Assembly (NCBI GenBank): GCA_903850425.1
Contig: CAINLR010000074.1
Span: forward strand, 37,981-101,980
Reading direction: 5' to 3'
From: an uncultured Verrucomicrobia subdivision 3 bacterium
GTDB taxonomy: Bacteria > Verrucomicrobiota > Verrucomicrobiia > Limisphaerales > UBA11358
DNA length: 64,000 nucleotides
The translations under genes and the position numbers were made by a program. This document shows positions 36,901 to 45,941 of this stretch, piece after piece; positions within the stretch are counted from its first letter, which is position 1, and every line of letters begins with the position of its first letter. The notes below the pieces were generated by a model that was not told the origin of the DNA, did no database searches, and worked only from the letters and a program-made list of their open reading frames with translations.

Positions 36901-38009
36901 CCCGTCACATTGGTGCCGATATAGGCACCGTCCCGGTATAAGAGATAAGCATTAGTTGCCACTGATCCATCCAAGCCAATGGTCACCCCGCCAACGCAAG
37001 GATTGCCGCTGGAAGTTACGGTAAAGTAAGGGCCAGCTTGATTCGAACTGGTGAACGTTATGATGATCTGATTGATGAAGTTGGTCGTTGGATTTGCCGT
37101 GTTTCCCGTGCGATTACCACCGATGCAGAGTGCGTCAAAATTGGTTGTCAGGACATTTGCGCCGGATGCCGCGGCGTAATTTGTCCCCAAAACTGCGCCA
37201 CCAGTTCCAACTCCCGCATAAAGTATGTTCGTAAAAGTAAGGCTGCCATTCGCTTGCAAGGTGATCTTGAATTCCTCAGTGTATTGGCTGCCAATGGTCA
37301 AAGGGGTGATTACTTGTGCGTTCTGGCCAAGATTAACATTGCCGGTAAAGCCATTGATCACCGATTGATTCAGGTTGTTACCTTGATTTTGCGCCGGTCG
37401 GCTCATGGTAGCAGAAGTAGCCGAAGCCGTGCCGTTGCCGTAGGCCATATTACACCGGTAACCGAGCCAATTCTGAGCGTGACCGACTGCCTCGCTGGTG
37501 GCTGCTGTCAGGCCGTTATTAAACATGTTTGTATCGGGAGCCGAGCCACCGGAGTTAAAAAGCCCAAGCGCCAAAGTTGCATTGCCACCAAAGCCTGCCA
37601 CGCTAAAGTAATTCGTGGTAGCCGTGAAGATATTTTGAATGTCAATGCTGTCTCCCGGAATGGCCAGGGTGACTGGGTGGGTCGTGAAAATGGCACTCCC
37701 TTCAATATACGCTGACGATGTTCCAATCATTGCAAGATTGAATTGTCCGTTCGTAATCACACACCCCATCCCAGCAAGCGATGCAACGCCTTTAGGGGTG
37801 GCAATATCATAGCTGGTGGAGGATGCGGTAGGGATGCCACCAGGAACGCTGTTTGAGCCGACCGTGCTGCCGTTTACGAAAGTATCATTGAACACCATCT
37901 GCTGCGCCATGGCAGCCAACGGTGCGATCAATGTGAGGAGCGCGCAGGTTATTAAACGGTTTAAGAACAACCGTGTCCAGTATGGGATTAGTAGGTTTTG
38001 CATATTCAT
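33936..38009 (-). CDS. Giant secreted protein with autotransporter-associated beta-strand repeats
   Basis: 1,357 aa from the ATG at 38009, which puts the signal peptide (LITCALLTLIAPLAAMAQQ) near the start; a frame to 38090 overlaps the prepilin gene and is rejected. Residues ~35-330 are a lectin-like beta sandwich. An Ig-like segment follows (ASFSVTAIGAALSYQWYKGG). Beta-helix repeats of the PATR type have SGTLTILNDNVHTGGTIISN and GLTKVGAGTLTLTAISTN. Two consecutive MBG-like domains each carry SVTFTPTDL.(N/R)Y. The C-terminal ~50 residues resemble the end of the PL1-like lyase. It is probably displayed on or released from the cell surface. Adjacent prepilin and pectinases suggest a role in polysaccharide contact. 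Confidence 0.75.
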   Translation of the reverse strand: MNMQNLLIPYWTRLFLNRLITCALLTLIAPLAAMAQQMVFNDTFVNGSTVGSNSVPGGIPTASSTSYDIATPKGVASLAGMGCVITNGQFNLAMIGTSSAYIEGSAIFTTHPVTLAIPGDSIDIQNIFTATTNYFSVAGFGGNATLALGLFNSGGSAPDTNMFNNGLTAATSEAVGHAQNWLGYRCNMAYGNGTASATSATMSRPAQNQGNNLNQSVINGFTGNVNLGQNAQVITPLTIGSQYTEEFKITLQANGSLTFTNILYAGVGTGGAVLGTNYAAASGANVLTTNFDALCIGGNRTGNTANPTTNFINQIIITFTSSNQAGPYFTVTSSGNPCVGGVTIGLDGSVATNAYLLYRDGAYIGTNVTGTGSAINLSTAQTVPGTYTVIASNTVTGSTGPMYGSAPVYAPGITLSTQPASVTVVTNLPASFSVTAIGAALSYQWYKGGIPVTNTANVTGAKTPTLQFAAVGAADAATALNGYTVVVQTPCGDIVTSAPPVSLTLSAPRNLIWAGGVVGTDWNFTDQEFTLAGNPTAFAAGDNVTFNDSSANTSVTISTNLTPTLMSVTGSQSYNFSGTKGLTGVSQLVDSSSGTLTILNDNVHTGGTIISNGATLSIGDGSSVKGSITGTVTVSTNGILNYSSAAASLNATLNIKNTMAGSGTVNFNDAAGATYATGLNLINSNFNGTVNLQGYTRLHASDNNAGYAFGNGSTVNVPASTQAWLDRSGTAYNNTFNIAGTGWIGVALPTGAMSIFGCTVNGPINLLGDARIGGTINGGTIQSVIAGPYQLEVWGTTNSYVLILGPTNGLPQAYASTLITAGSIQAANGNAISRGPLTLDSGGDLRVNGNNLTVSNLSSINSGNVLLIEGPRIRNMHATVAGTLTVGLDDTSTTFDGTFSDGAAASFGLTKVGAGTLTLTAISTNTGAVIVNGGTIAMSGSFGKASQIIANNSGVYDVAGAGGTLALNSGQTLRGNNGSVNGILTAAAGSTVAPGYPMGTLTVSGNATINGSYRPNLNRTNTPSNCSQFASGGSIIFSGATLSCTNVGPKLQVGDSFPLFPGATAGFSAAALQTNDVPNSANYTWNNTVATDGKIAVASVVARVPIVMTAPTASPIIYGQALSSSVLSGGSATNSAGVIVAGAFAFATPTNTPSNVGVTNVSVTFTPTDLVNYSAITLTVGVAVNLQTPVLKTAPTASQITNGQPLSLSILTGGVVTNAFSTNVVAGSFAFTTPATTPGVGTASQSVTFTPTDLTRYNAFTLNVNVTVVAAPSAVTALNFTAGPVVSGTNLTISVTNTGAGTFYLLNQTNVASVRNLWKPLWTNVAAGSGSFTATVTNAVNPALGRQFYILSTTNNQ

Positions 38010-38062
38010 GTTTGTTTTGTTTGGATTTGAGGTTACCGAATCAGGCTTCTTCAAAAATTCAC

Positions 38063-38980
<918 letters not shown>

Positions 38981-39037
38981 AAATTGGAATGTTTGAAATC
39001 TAACATGGGTTGAAAATCTGTCGCTACCGACCTTCGG

Positions 39038-39057
39038 CGAAAAAGTGTGAATTTTCG
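39038..39057. promoter_or_regulatory. Candidate regulator-binding site 1 (prepilin side)
   Basis: GCGAAAAAGTGTGAATTTTC, containing the inverted repeat CGAAAA-N8-TTTTCG (its final G is at 39058). It ends 58 bp upstream of the prepilin ATG and matches site 2 at 17 of 20 positions. A role for the adjacent XylR-type protein is inference. Confidence 0.4.
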
Positions 39058-39521
39058 GCGCAGCCGGGAGTGGCCACGCGCAGCGTGATCAGGCATAGAA
39101 AAATTGAATGTTCCTATGGTGTGGCGGGAGTGAAAAACTGGTCGGAACCCGGATGGCACTTTATCCATTTCTTAAATTCTTTGATTTCCACTGCGCGGGT
39201 CAACGGATTCATGCGAGCCTGGGTTCGGCCCGTCCGGCCATAATGAGTCCAGCCATACACCCAATCCGCCGGGCAGTCCGGCGTGCGGATATCCCCTTGG
39301 CATTTTGCCGCCAGTTTAAAGTTCATTTTGGGACGTGTCTTGGTGGAGATGGCTAAACGTTCAAGCTTGGTGGCCGATGTCAAACCCAAGTCTTCGGCCA
39401 GTCATCGGCATCCACCTCACCCCATGACGGCAACGCCGATCCTCCACGCGAGCAAGCTTCGAAATCATGGGAGGCATGGTGAGACTAGCGGCTAATTCCT
39501 GCCCTTCAATCTGGCCAGCCT

Positions 39522-39541
39522 GCGAAAAAGTATGAAAATTC
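39522..39541. promoter_or_regulatory. Candidate regulator-binding site 2 (regulator side)
   Basis: GCGAAAAAGTATGAAAATTC, 67 bp upstream of the regulator ATG and in the same orientation as site 1. It suits autoregulation by the gene it precedes. Confidence 0.4.
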
Positions 39542-39607
39542 TGCAGGCGGCTTGGAAGCCGCTTGAAAGGGCTTGCCAATTAGAAGCAACCGCCACAAAG
39601 TCAAACG

Positions 39608-40783
39608 ATGCGAACCAAATCCCCACGCGTGCTGCTGGCGCTGGGCTATTATGATTACCGGCTCCATTGCGGCATTGAAAAATATGCGCAGGAACATGGC
39701 TGGCATTTGTGCTCGGATGTCACCCGCGAAAAGGTCATCCCGTGGGGCTGGGAAGGCGACGGTATTCTCGCCTGGCTGGGCACCGGCGATGACCTGGCGG
39801 AATTCGTGGTGCATGCCCGCAAGCCGACGGTGGACTTCAGCTTCCGCCGGCCGCAGTTGAAATTTCCGCGCGTCCTGGTGGATCATGCCGCGTGTGCGCG
39901 ACTGGTGGCGGAACATTTTCTCACGCGGGGATTGAAGGATTTTGTTTTTTACAGCGACCGGGAAAACTGGGCGTTTGAGGAGAACGGCTCCGCCTTCGTA
40001 CGCGCTTTGAGCGAGGCTGGGCATCCCTGCAACTGGCTGCGCTGGCATCGTTCGCCGGCGCACGATACCGGCCATTTCCAGTGGAAGCAAAAGCGTGACT
40101 GGCTGGCCGCCGAGTTGAAACGCGCCCCCAAACCCCTCGGCGTTTTCGCCGCCACGGACGATCACGCGCTCGAAGTGCTGGAGACGTGCGAGCGCATGGG
40201 GATTTCTGTGCCGGATGAAGTGAGCCTCATCGGCATGAATAATTCACTGCTCGCGGTGGACGCGATGCACACGCCGATTTCAAGCGTGGAACCAAATCTC
40301 GAACTCGTCGGTTATCGCGGCGCGGAGATCCTCGACCAACTCATGCTCGGAAAAAAAGTGCCCGCCGGTTCCACCCGCATCCCGCCGCGGGGGTTGATGA
40401 CGCGCAAGAGCAGTGATCTGGTCGCCATCAATCATCCCGGCGTAGCCCGCAGCCTGCGATTCATGTGGGAGCACTGCCACGAGCCCATCGGCGTGGAGGA
40501 TCTGGCCCAGGCGGCCGCGATGTCCGTGCGCAGTTTCCACGCGGCCTTTGCTGAGAATGTGGGACGGCCGCCGGGGCAAGAGTTGCAACGCATCCGCATT
40601 GAGCGCGCTAAAAACCTGCTCACGGGCTCAGCCGAAAAAATGGACGCGATCGCCCAATTGTGCGGCTATCAAAACGGCAACAGCTTCTGGGTGGCGTTCA
40701 AACAAGCGACCGGCGTGTCGCCCAAACAATACCAAAAGCAATCCACCACCAGCGCCGCGGCGAGCAAACCTGGAAAAAAGTAA
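39608..40783 (+). CDS. XylR-type transcription factor (LacI-like sensor plus AraC DNA-binding domain)
   Basis: 391 aa. Residues 1-275 form a periplasmic-binding-protein fold (VLLALGYYDYRLHCGIEKYA ... LGVFAATDDHALEVLETCER ... VSLIGMNNSLLAVD). The last ~100 residues are an AraC double helix-turn-helix: IGVEDLAQAAAMSVRSFHAA, then RIERAKNLLTGSAEKMDAIA and GYQNGNSFWVAFKQATGVSP. There is no N-terminal LacI HTH, as in E. coli XylR. A pentose or uronate ligand is plausible given the divergent pectin locus. It probably activates that cluster. Confidence 0.88.
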   Translation: MRTKSPRVLLALGYYDYRLHCGIEKYAQEHGWHLCSDVTREKVIPWGWEGDGILAWLGTGDDLAEFVVHARKPTVDFSFRRPQLKFPRVLVDHAACARLVAEHFLTRGLKDFVFYSDRENWAFEENGSAFVRALSEAGHPCNWLRWHRSPAHDTGHFQWKQKRDWLAAELKRAPKPLGVFAATDDHALEVLETCERMGISVPDEVSLIGMNNSLLAVDAMHTPISSVEPNLELVGYRGAEILDQLMLGKKVPAGSTRIPPRGLMTRKSSDLVAINHPGVARSLRFMWEHCHEPIGVEDLAQAAAMSVRSFHAAFAENVGRPPGQELQRIRIERAKNLLTGSAEKMDAIAQLCGYQNGNSFWVAFKQATGVSPKQYQKQSTTSAAASKPGKK

Positions 40784-41050
40784 CGGCTGAAACTTGAACC
40801 GGCCAGAGATGAGATAGTTCCCGAACAGCCGCTTTGCCAACGGCAGCGCGTTTGTGCGAGCGCAACTTGACGGCCCAGCTCGGCCAACCCCAGTCACCAA
40901 ACCGGTTCAGCCTAAGCCAAAAATGTCCGGTTTTGAAAATTACTCAGCACCGAGCGGTTTTTCTGCTTGCCAAAAGGGCGGCAGGGTCTTATCCCATTGC
41001 GACCTAGTCAACCGGCCAAGCACACATGAGACCTTAGAAGGGAACTAATT

Positions 41051-43882
41051 ATGTCTGTCACCCAACTTTTCCGGCCCGCCGGCTTTCATTGCACGCTGCC
41101 AGAAGGCACGTTGGCCCTGACCGCCATGTCCGGCGAAGAACAGCTCTCCCGCCCGTATCGCTTCACCGTCGAATTGGTCAGCGACGACCACGACCTGAAT
41201 CTGGATGACCTCATCGGCCAGCCGGGCTGTGTGCGCCTGGCCTTCGGGGCAGGTAAGGGCGGCAGCCGCTACTTTCATGGCCTCATCAGCCGCTTCCGCC
41301 AGTTGCCCGCCATGGACCGCTTTGCCCGCTATCAAGCCGAACTCGTCCCCTGGCTCTGGCTGCTGACCCGCACCAGCGACTGCCGGATTTTCCAGAACCT
41401 CACCGTGCCGCAGATCCTTGAAGAGGTCTTCCGCAAACACGGCTTTACCGACTACAAACTCCGGTTGAGCGCCAGCTACCAGCCCAAGGAATACTGCGTC
41501 CAATATCGCGAGACAGATTTCAATTTCGTCAGCCGGCTCATGGAGCATGAAGGCATTGCCTACTTTTTCGAGCACGCCGACGACCGGCATTACCTCATCC
41601 TCGCGGATGCCGCCGCCGCCTATGGAACGACCCCGGGCTATGAAAAGATTGATTGGAACCCGCACACCGCAGACAATTCGGTCACCCAAAAAATCCGCGA
41701 CTGGCTCGTGGAAAAGGAACTCCAGACCGGCACCTATGCCCAGCGCGACTTTGATTACTTGCGGCCCAAAGTAGATCTAACGACTTTGGCCGTGCTACCC
41801 CGGCCGCACGCGCTCAATAATTTGGAGATCTACGACTACCCCGGCGACTATATCCAGCACGAAGTCGGCGAGCATTACACCCAGATTCGGATCGAGGAAC
41901 TCCAGACCCGCTACGAAACCATTACTGGCCAGTCCGACGCCCGCGGGATTACCGCCGGCTACGTCTTTGCCCTCGCCAAATATCCGCGCACGGACCAAAA
42001 CCGAGAATATCTCGCCACCTCCGTCCAGCACCGGTTGAGCATGGCGGAGTATGCCTCCGGCGCGCAGACCGCCGCCGGCACGCGCCTCTACGAATGTTCC
42101 TTCACCGTGATGGATGCCACCCAGCCCTTCCGTCCTGCACGCTCCACACCCAAGCCCATGGTGCAAGGTCCGCAGACTGCCACCGTGGTGGGGCCGAAAG
42201 GTCAGGAGATTCATGTGGACGACCATGCGCGCGTGAAAGTTCATTTCCATTGGGACCGGCACGACAAGCAGGACGAAAATTCCTCCTGCTGGATCCGCGT
42301 CTCCCAGCCGTGGGCGGGCAAGGGTTTCGGCTGCATGAACATTCCCCGCATTGGGCAGGAAGTGATCGTGGAATTTCTCGAAGGCGACCCCGACCGGCCC
42401 ATCATCAATGGGCGCGTCTATAACGGCGGTTCCATGCCGCACGCCAGCAACTCCGGTCGCGACGGCAAACCGGGCAACAGCAAACCCAGCGGAGTTTCGG
42501 CGGCGGCGATGATGACCAGCTTTAAGAGCAACAGTCTGGGTGGCAGCGGCGGCCATAACGAAATCACGATGAACGACACCGGCGGTGCCGAAGGATTATT
42601 CATCAAAGCGCAGAAGGACGAAATTCACAACGTCGGCAATGACCGGGAGCGAACCGTTGGCAATAACGAATCCGTGAAAGTCGGCAATGACCGCACGAAA
42701 GATGTTGGCAATGACGAAACCACGACCATCGCGGCCAACCGCACGGAGACGGTTGGAGGCAATGAAACCATCACCATCAAAGGCAATCGCACGGATACGG
42801 TGCAGATGAACGAAATTCATACGGTCAATATCTGTCGGTCACAAACCGTAATGATGGCGGAAAACAATCTGACCGGGGTGGCCAAAAGTATCGAGACCGG
42901 CGTTGCCCATATCGAGGCCATCGGCCTCATGAAGGCAGAAGCCATTGGTCTCATGCGGTTCACTCTGGTTGGCATGGATGACACGTTAGTGGTAGGACAT
43001 GACCTGACGGTTAAACCCAGCGGCACTGAGAGCCATAAAGCAGGAAAAGATTTCATTGTTGAGTCCGGGAATAATCTTGGCCTCAAGGCAGCGAAGATGT
43101 TGGTCATTGAATGTCCTGACATTACACTGAAGTCAGCCGGCGGTTTCATCCGAATAGATGCTTCAGGCGTCACGATTCAAGGAACCAAAGTAAAGGTAAA
43201 TAGCGGTGGTTCTGCTGGCGCACTGTCCGCACCTGCTACAGCGGCACCACCTGCCGATAAAAAAGGTGGAGCTAGTGGTGGCGCGGGCGGCGCGGGCGGC
43301 GCAGCCAGCGGATCCAGTGGCGGCGCAGCGGCCGGAGCTGGCGGGGCAGCCCCGGCTGCGCCACCGTCGCCGATGTCGGCCGCATTGCAAAAACTTGGCA
43401 TTCCGGCGAATACCGCCGACGTGCTAGGCAAGCTTGCGAATGGCGATATGCCTTCCATGGATACTGTCACCGCAGCCCTGCCAAGCCTGAAAGACGTCAT
43501 CAGCAAAGTCCCTAGCAAGTATTTACCGGACTCGGTCAAGAGCGTGCTTGGCACAGCGGCAGCCATTGCCACCGGCACCCCCGAAGAGGCGGAGGCAGCG
43601 GAGAAAGAACTTGCCAAGAAAGCTGCGGATGACCTGAAGAAGCGCGCTGAGGATAAAATCAATTTCGCTTTGGGGATAAAAGAGAAGAAGCCGGATGCAA
43701 GCAAGAGTTCAGACGCCACCCAGCCAACCACGCAACCGGGAAAAGACAAGGGCATCCCGGGAGCGGGCACCACAAATCCGACGACGCAAGGCTATGGCAA
43801 GGCAAATCCAGGGTCCCTGCCACCTGTGCTTGTGAAAAATCAGGACAAGAACAGGGATGTGCCGCCAAGCAGCAAAGCATAA
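41051..43882 (+). CDS. vgrG: VgrG spike protein with long Ala/Gly-rich C-terminal extension
   Basis: 943 aa. Good Shine-Dalgarno (AGAAGGGA) 7 bp upstream. The gp27-like N-terminus includes YQAELVPWLWLLTRTSDCRI and YCVQYRETDFNFVSRLMEHE. The gp5 OB-fold has VHFHWDRHDKQDENSSCWIR and IPRIGQEVIVEFLEGDPDRP. The C-terminal triple-stranded needle shows octad repeats VGNDRERT, VGNNESVK, VGNDRTKD and VGNDETTT (~530-600). From ~720 a Gly/Ala/Pro-rich linker leads to a ~120-residue helical segment (SLKDVISKVPSKYLPDSVKS, EEAEAAEKELAKKAADDLKK). That segment could dock or be cargo. First gene of the effector island. Confidence 0.92.
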   Translation: MSVTQLFRPAGFHCTLPEGTLALTAMSGEEQLSRPYRFTVELVSDDHDLNLDDLIGQPGCVRLAFGAGKGGSRYFHGLISRFRQLPAMDRFARYQAELVPWLWLLTRTSDCRIFQNLTVPQILEEVFRKHGFTDYKLRLSASYQPKEYCVQYRETDFNFVSRLMEHEGIAYFFEHADDRHYLILADAAAAYGTTPGYEKIDWNPHTADNSVTQKIRDWLVEKELQTGTYAQRDFDYLRPKVDLTTLAVLPRPHALNNLEIYDYPGDYIQHEVGEHYTQIRIEELQTRYETITGQSDARGITAGYVFALAKYPRTDQNREYLATSVQHRLSMAEYASGAQTAAGTRLYECSFTVMDATQPFRPARSTPKPMVQGPQTATVVGPKGQEIHVDDHARVKVHFHWDRHDKQDENSSCWIRVSQPWAGKGFGCMNIPRIGQEVIVEFLEGDPDRPIINGRVYNGGSMPHASNSGRDGKPGNSKPSGVSAAAMMTSFKSNSLGGSGGHNEITMNDTGGAEGLFIKAQKDEIHNVGNDRERTVGNNESVKVGNDRTKDVGNDETTTIAANRTETVGGNETITIKGNRTDTVQMNEIHTVNICRSQTVMMAENNLTGVAKSIETGVAHIEAIGLMKAEAIGLMRFTLVGMDDTLVVGHDLTVKPSGTESHKAGKDFIVESGNNLGLKAAKMLVIECPDITLKSAGGFIRIDASGVTIQGTKVKVNSGGSAGALSAPATAAPPADKKGGASGGAGGAGGAASGSSGGAAAGAGGAAPAAPPSPMSAALQKLGIPANTADVLGKLANGDMPSMDTVTAALPSLKDVISKVPSKYLPDSVKSVLGTAAAIATGTPEEAEAAEKELAKKAADDLKKRAEDKINFALGIKEKKPDASKSSDATQPTTQPGKDKGIPGAGTTNPTTQGYGKANPGSLPPVLVKNQDKNRDVPPSSKA

Positions 43883-43906
43883 TGGATTTGGATTGAAATA
43901 AATTGT

Positions 43907-45319
43907 ATGCCTAACGCAGCTCGAGTTGGTGATTCGCACTCCTGCCCTAAGGTTGAACCGGGGCTGGTGCCCCATGTTGGTGGTGCCATTCAAACTCCTG
44001 GTTCCGCCGATATAGAAATCGAGTTTATGCCTGCAGCTAGGACAGGCGATTTGGTTGCTTGCGCAGTTGGAGGCCCTGACACTCTTTGCATGGGGAGCGG
44101 CAGCGTTGAGTTCAATGGGAAATTGGCTGTTCGCATGGGGGACTCGACTCTTCACGGTGGTCTCATAACGAGCGGTGCTACTACGGTCGAAATCGGCATT
44201 CCTGGTGATGGGGTGGTCGTAAAGGTTCCTGAATCAGGCAAATCATCAACTGCTGGGAATGGGAAAAGGAAGAGCGACAGCCAGGCAAGTAGCAGTGGTA
44301 AGGATAAAAAAGGGAATGGAACGAAGAGCAAGCAAAACCACCCTCCAATAGCAGTTATTAAAATTGAGCGCCAACTTACTGGTGATTACACAGTAAACGA
44401 AACGGTCAAACTTCGAAGTTTGTCTTACGATCCACTCTTTGGAACATCTCCGGGTGCGGGAATCAAGACGCATAAATGGAACATTAGGACACCTAGCAGT
44501 TCGCTGACACCTCAGGGTATGGAATTCGATCTGAAATTAGGTGCCGAAGGCAACTATTTCATCTCGTTGACTGTTGATGACGATGATAATGCGGCCGATA
44601 CGACAGAAGAGGAGCTTTCTATCGGCACTATCTGCCAAAGAGCAAAAGAGGATTTAGACTTCTTACAGAAGTATATTGACTCGTTGATAGATGCCGGCTC
44701 AAGTTCAATTGGTTCGGCCCTTGGAATGGATTGGGCCTCAAGAATGTTAGGTTATTGGAAATCAGGAAATGCTGGGACATTGGCAATCCCACCTGACACC
44801 GTTCGGGGTATGTGGACGGTAAACCGAGAACAGAACAACATTATCGCATTACTCATAAAGGAAATCGTTCCAGCAAGCAACTCTCTAAGAGACGGCGAGG
44901 AGAGGACGGTTGCAACAGTCATGGAAAGAAGTTTTTACGCTTTTACACCGCCCCAGTTCTTTGCGAGTGGCGGTTCCACATTACGGACTGCTTTATCTCT
45001 GCGCTTGGTAAGAACGAACGACTACCTTGAATTAAACGGGTATCTGGCACATCTTTGGTGGGATAATTACGACTGGGATGTCGGAAAAGACACAGTTATC
45101 CCATGGCCTAGTTCAGAACGATTTCCGTATCTTGCCGAAGAAGTTCATGATGAATGGTTCAACTTGTTGCACCGGTGTAGAGGCATTGGGAAGAGTTTCA
45201 GGATGGAATCAAGATGGTTTCATTTGATCGATAAAAGAGTGGACTGGCCAATTTGTCTTTTTCCGCCATCGATATCGGACGTGGATTTTGTATATTCTGA
45301 ATTTAATCCAATTGCGTAA
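43907..45319 (+). CDS. PAAR-PKD protein with unrecognised C-terminal domain (candidate effector)
   Basis: 470 aa. Residues 1-105 are a PAAR tip (MPNAARVGDSHSCPK, GSADIEIEFMPAARTGDLVA, LAVRMGDSTLHGGLITSGAT). A Ser/Lys/Gly linker leads to a PKD-like domain (~145-240; NHPPIAVIKIERQLTGDYTV ... YFISLTVDDDDNAAD). The remaining ~230 residues match nothing I know. They are rich in Trp, Tyr and Leu (YLAHLWWDNYDWDVGKD, EEVHDEWFNLLHRCRGIGKS) and have no transmembrane segment. The coding sequence is visibly AT-richer than its neighbours, suggesting transfer. It starts 24 bp after the first vgrG. No obvious immunity gene follows. Confidence 0.75.
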   Translation: MPNAARVGDSHSCPKVEPGLVPHVGGAIQTPGSADIEIEFMPAARTGDLVACAVGGPDTLCMGSGSVEFNGKLAVRMGDSTLHGGLITSGATTVEIGIPGDGVVVKVPESGKSSTAGNGKRKSDSQASSSGKDKKGNGTKSKQNHPPIAVIKIERQLTGDYTVNETVKLRSLSYDPLFGTSPGAGIKTHKWNIRTPSSSLTPQGMEFDLKLGAEGNYFISLTVDDDDNAADTTEEELSIGTICQRAKEDLDFLQKYIDSLIDAGSSSIGSALGMDWASRMLGYWKSGNAGTLAIPPDTVRGMWTVNREQNNIIALLIKEIVPASNSLRDGEERTVATVMERSFYAFTPPQFFASGGSTLRTALSLRLVRTNDYLELNGYLAHLWWDNYDWDVGKDTVIPWPSSERFPYLAEEVHDEWFNLLHRCRGIGKSFRMESRWFHLIDKRVDWPICLFPPSISDVDFVYSEFNPIA

Positions 45320-45420
45320 ACTTGCTCGCCAGTGTTTATGGTTGCAAGCTTGAAATGAGAAAGTAGATCCAAAAAAACATGCTGATTGATGAAAGGCACC
45401 AACAAACAGTGAAGGGGTCT

Positions 45421-45625
45421 TGGTATCGTCAACTGCTAGTCCGTCACGCACGCGTTGGCCATGGCGCGCAAGCCGGGGTTGGAGTAGTAGAACCGGCACC
45501 ACCCAAGCCCGCATTCCATTCGTGAAGGGGTCGGTTCTTTGAAGGGGTCGGTTCTTGGTATTGTCATCTATTGGTCCGTCACGCACGCTTTGGCCACGGC
45601 GCGCAAGCCGGGGTTGGAGTAGTGC
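45421..45625. repeat. Pair of 70-bp direct repeats 135 bp apart
   Basis: 45421-45490 and 45556-45625 share CCGTCACGCACGC, then TTGGCCA(T/C)GGCGCGCAAG and CCGGGGTTGGAGTAGTG with few mismatches. GAAGGGGTCGGTTCTT occurs in tandem at 45524-45556 and in shortened form before the first copy. This resembles the debris flanking REP-associated transposase genes, though no transposase is present. Confidence 0.65.
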
Positions 45626-45815
45626 AGCAAATGCTGGACTGTGGCAATCATTCCTTCGTTCGTGCTTGTGCCTTTTGCGCCTTCTCGTGGCCATTCCAAC
45701 TACGGGATTTAGACTTTGCCGAGCACGGTCCCAGCTCGACGCCGGTGCGGGTTTGCGCCTGACAAACACGGGTCTTCCGCCCCAACGTCATGGCTAGGCG
45801 CTTGTTTCCCAAGGA

Positions 45816-45842
45816 TTTGAGCCTCGTGACCTCGGCAGCGAC
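45816..45842 (-). repeat. Dispersed palindromic repeat, half copy E
   Basis: The single arm TTTGAGCCTCGTGACCTCGG... matches the right arms of copies B-D. No partner arm is found within 100 bp upstream. Confidence 0.5.
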
Positions 45843-45941
45843 ATGGTTGTGAGAGCGCGTCCCTGCATAAGCGCATTTGGCCGTTGAATTAGTCATTGCC
45901 TTTGTGATTCATCTTTGTTAACAAAGCTGTAAGGCTCTTTC

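Larger units (their letters stand above)
38981..39607. other. Divergent 627-bp intergenic region (prepilin / regulator)
   Basis: It separates the minus-strand prepilin from the plus-strand regulator. It contains the matching motifs at 39038-39057 and 39522-39541 and a hairpin GCGGCTTGGAAGCCGC (39547-39562). A minus-strand frame at 39114-39389 (91 codons, with WVYGWTHYGRTGRTQAR and EIKEFKKWIKCHPG) is open, but I recognise nothing in it and do not call it. Confidence 0.55.
45320..45941. other. 622-bp non-coding region with direct repeats and a repeat half-copy
   Basis: No convincing gene on either strand. It contains the 70-bp direct repeats (45421-45490, 45556-45625), a tandem GAAGGGGTCGGTTCTT, and one arm of the dispersed palindromic repeat (45816-45842). 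This is where an immunity gene for the preceding candidate effector might be expected, but none is visible. Confidence 0.55.

Noticed and set aside
39114..39389. 91-codon minus-strand frame in the divergent intergenic region
   Set aside because: No recognisable domain, and it sits between the candidate operator sites; left uncalled for lack of support.
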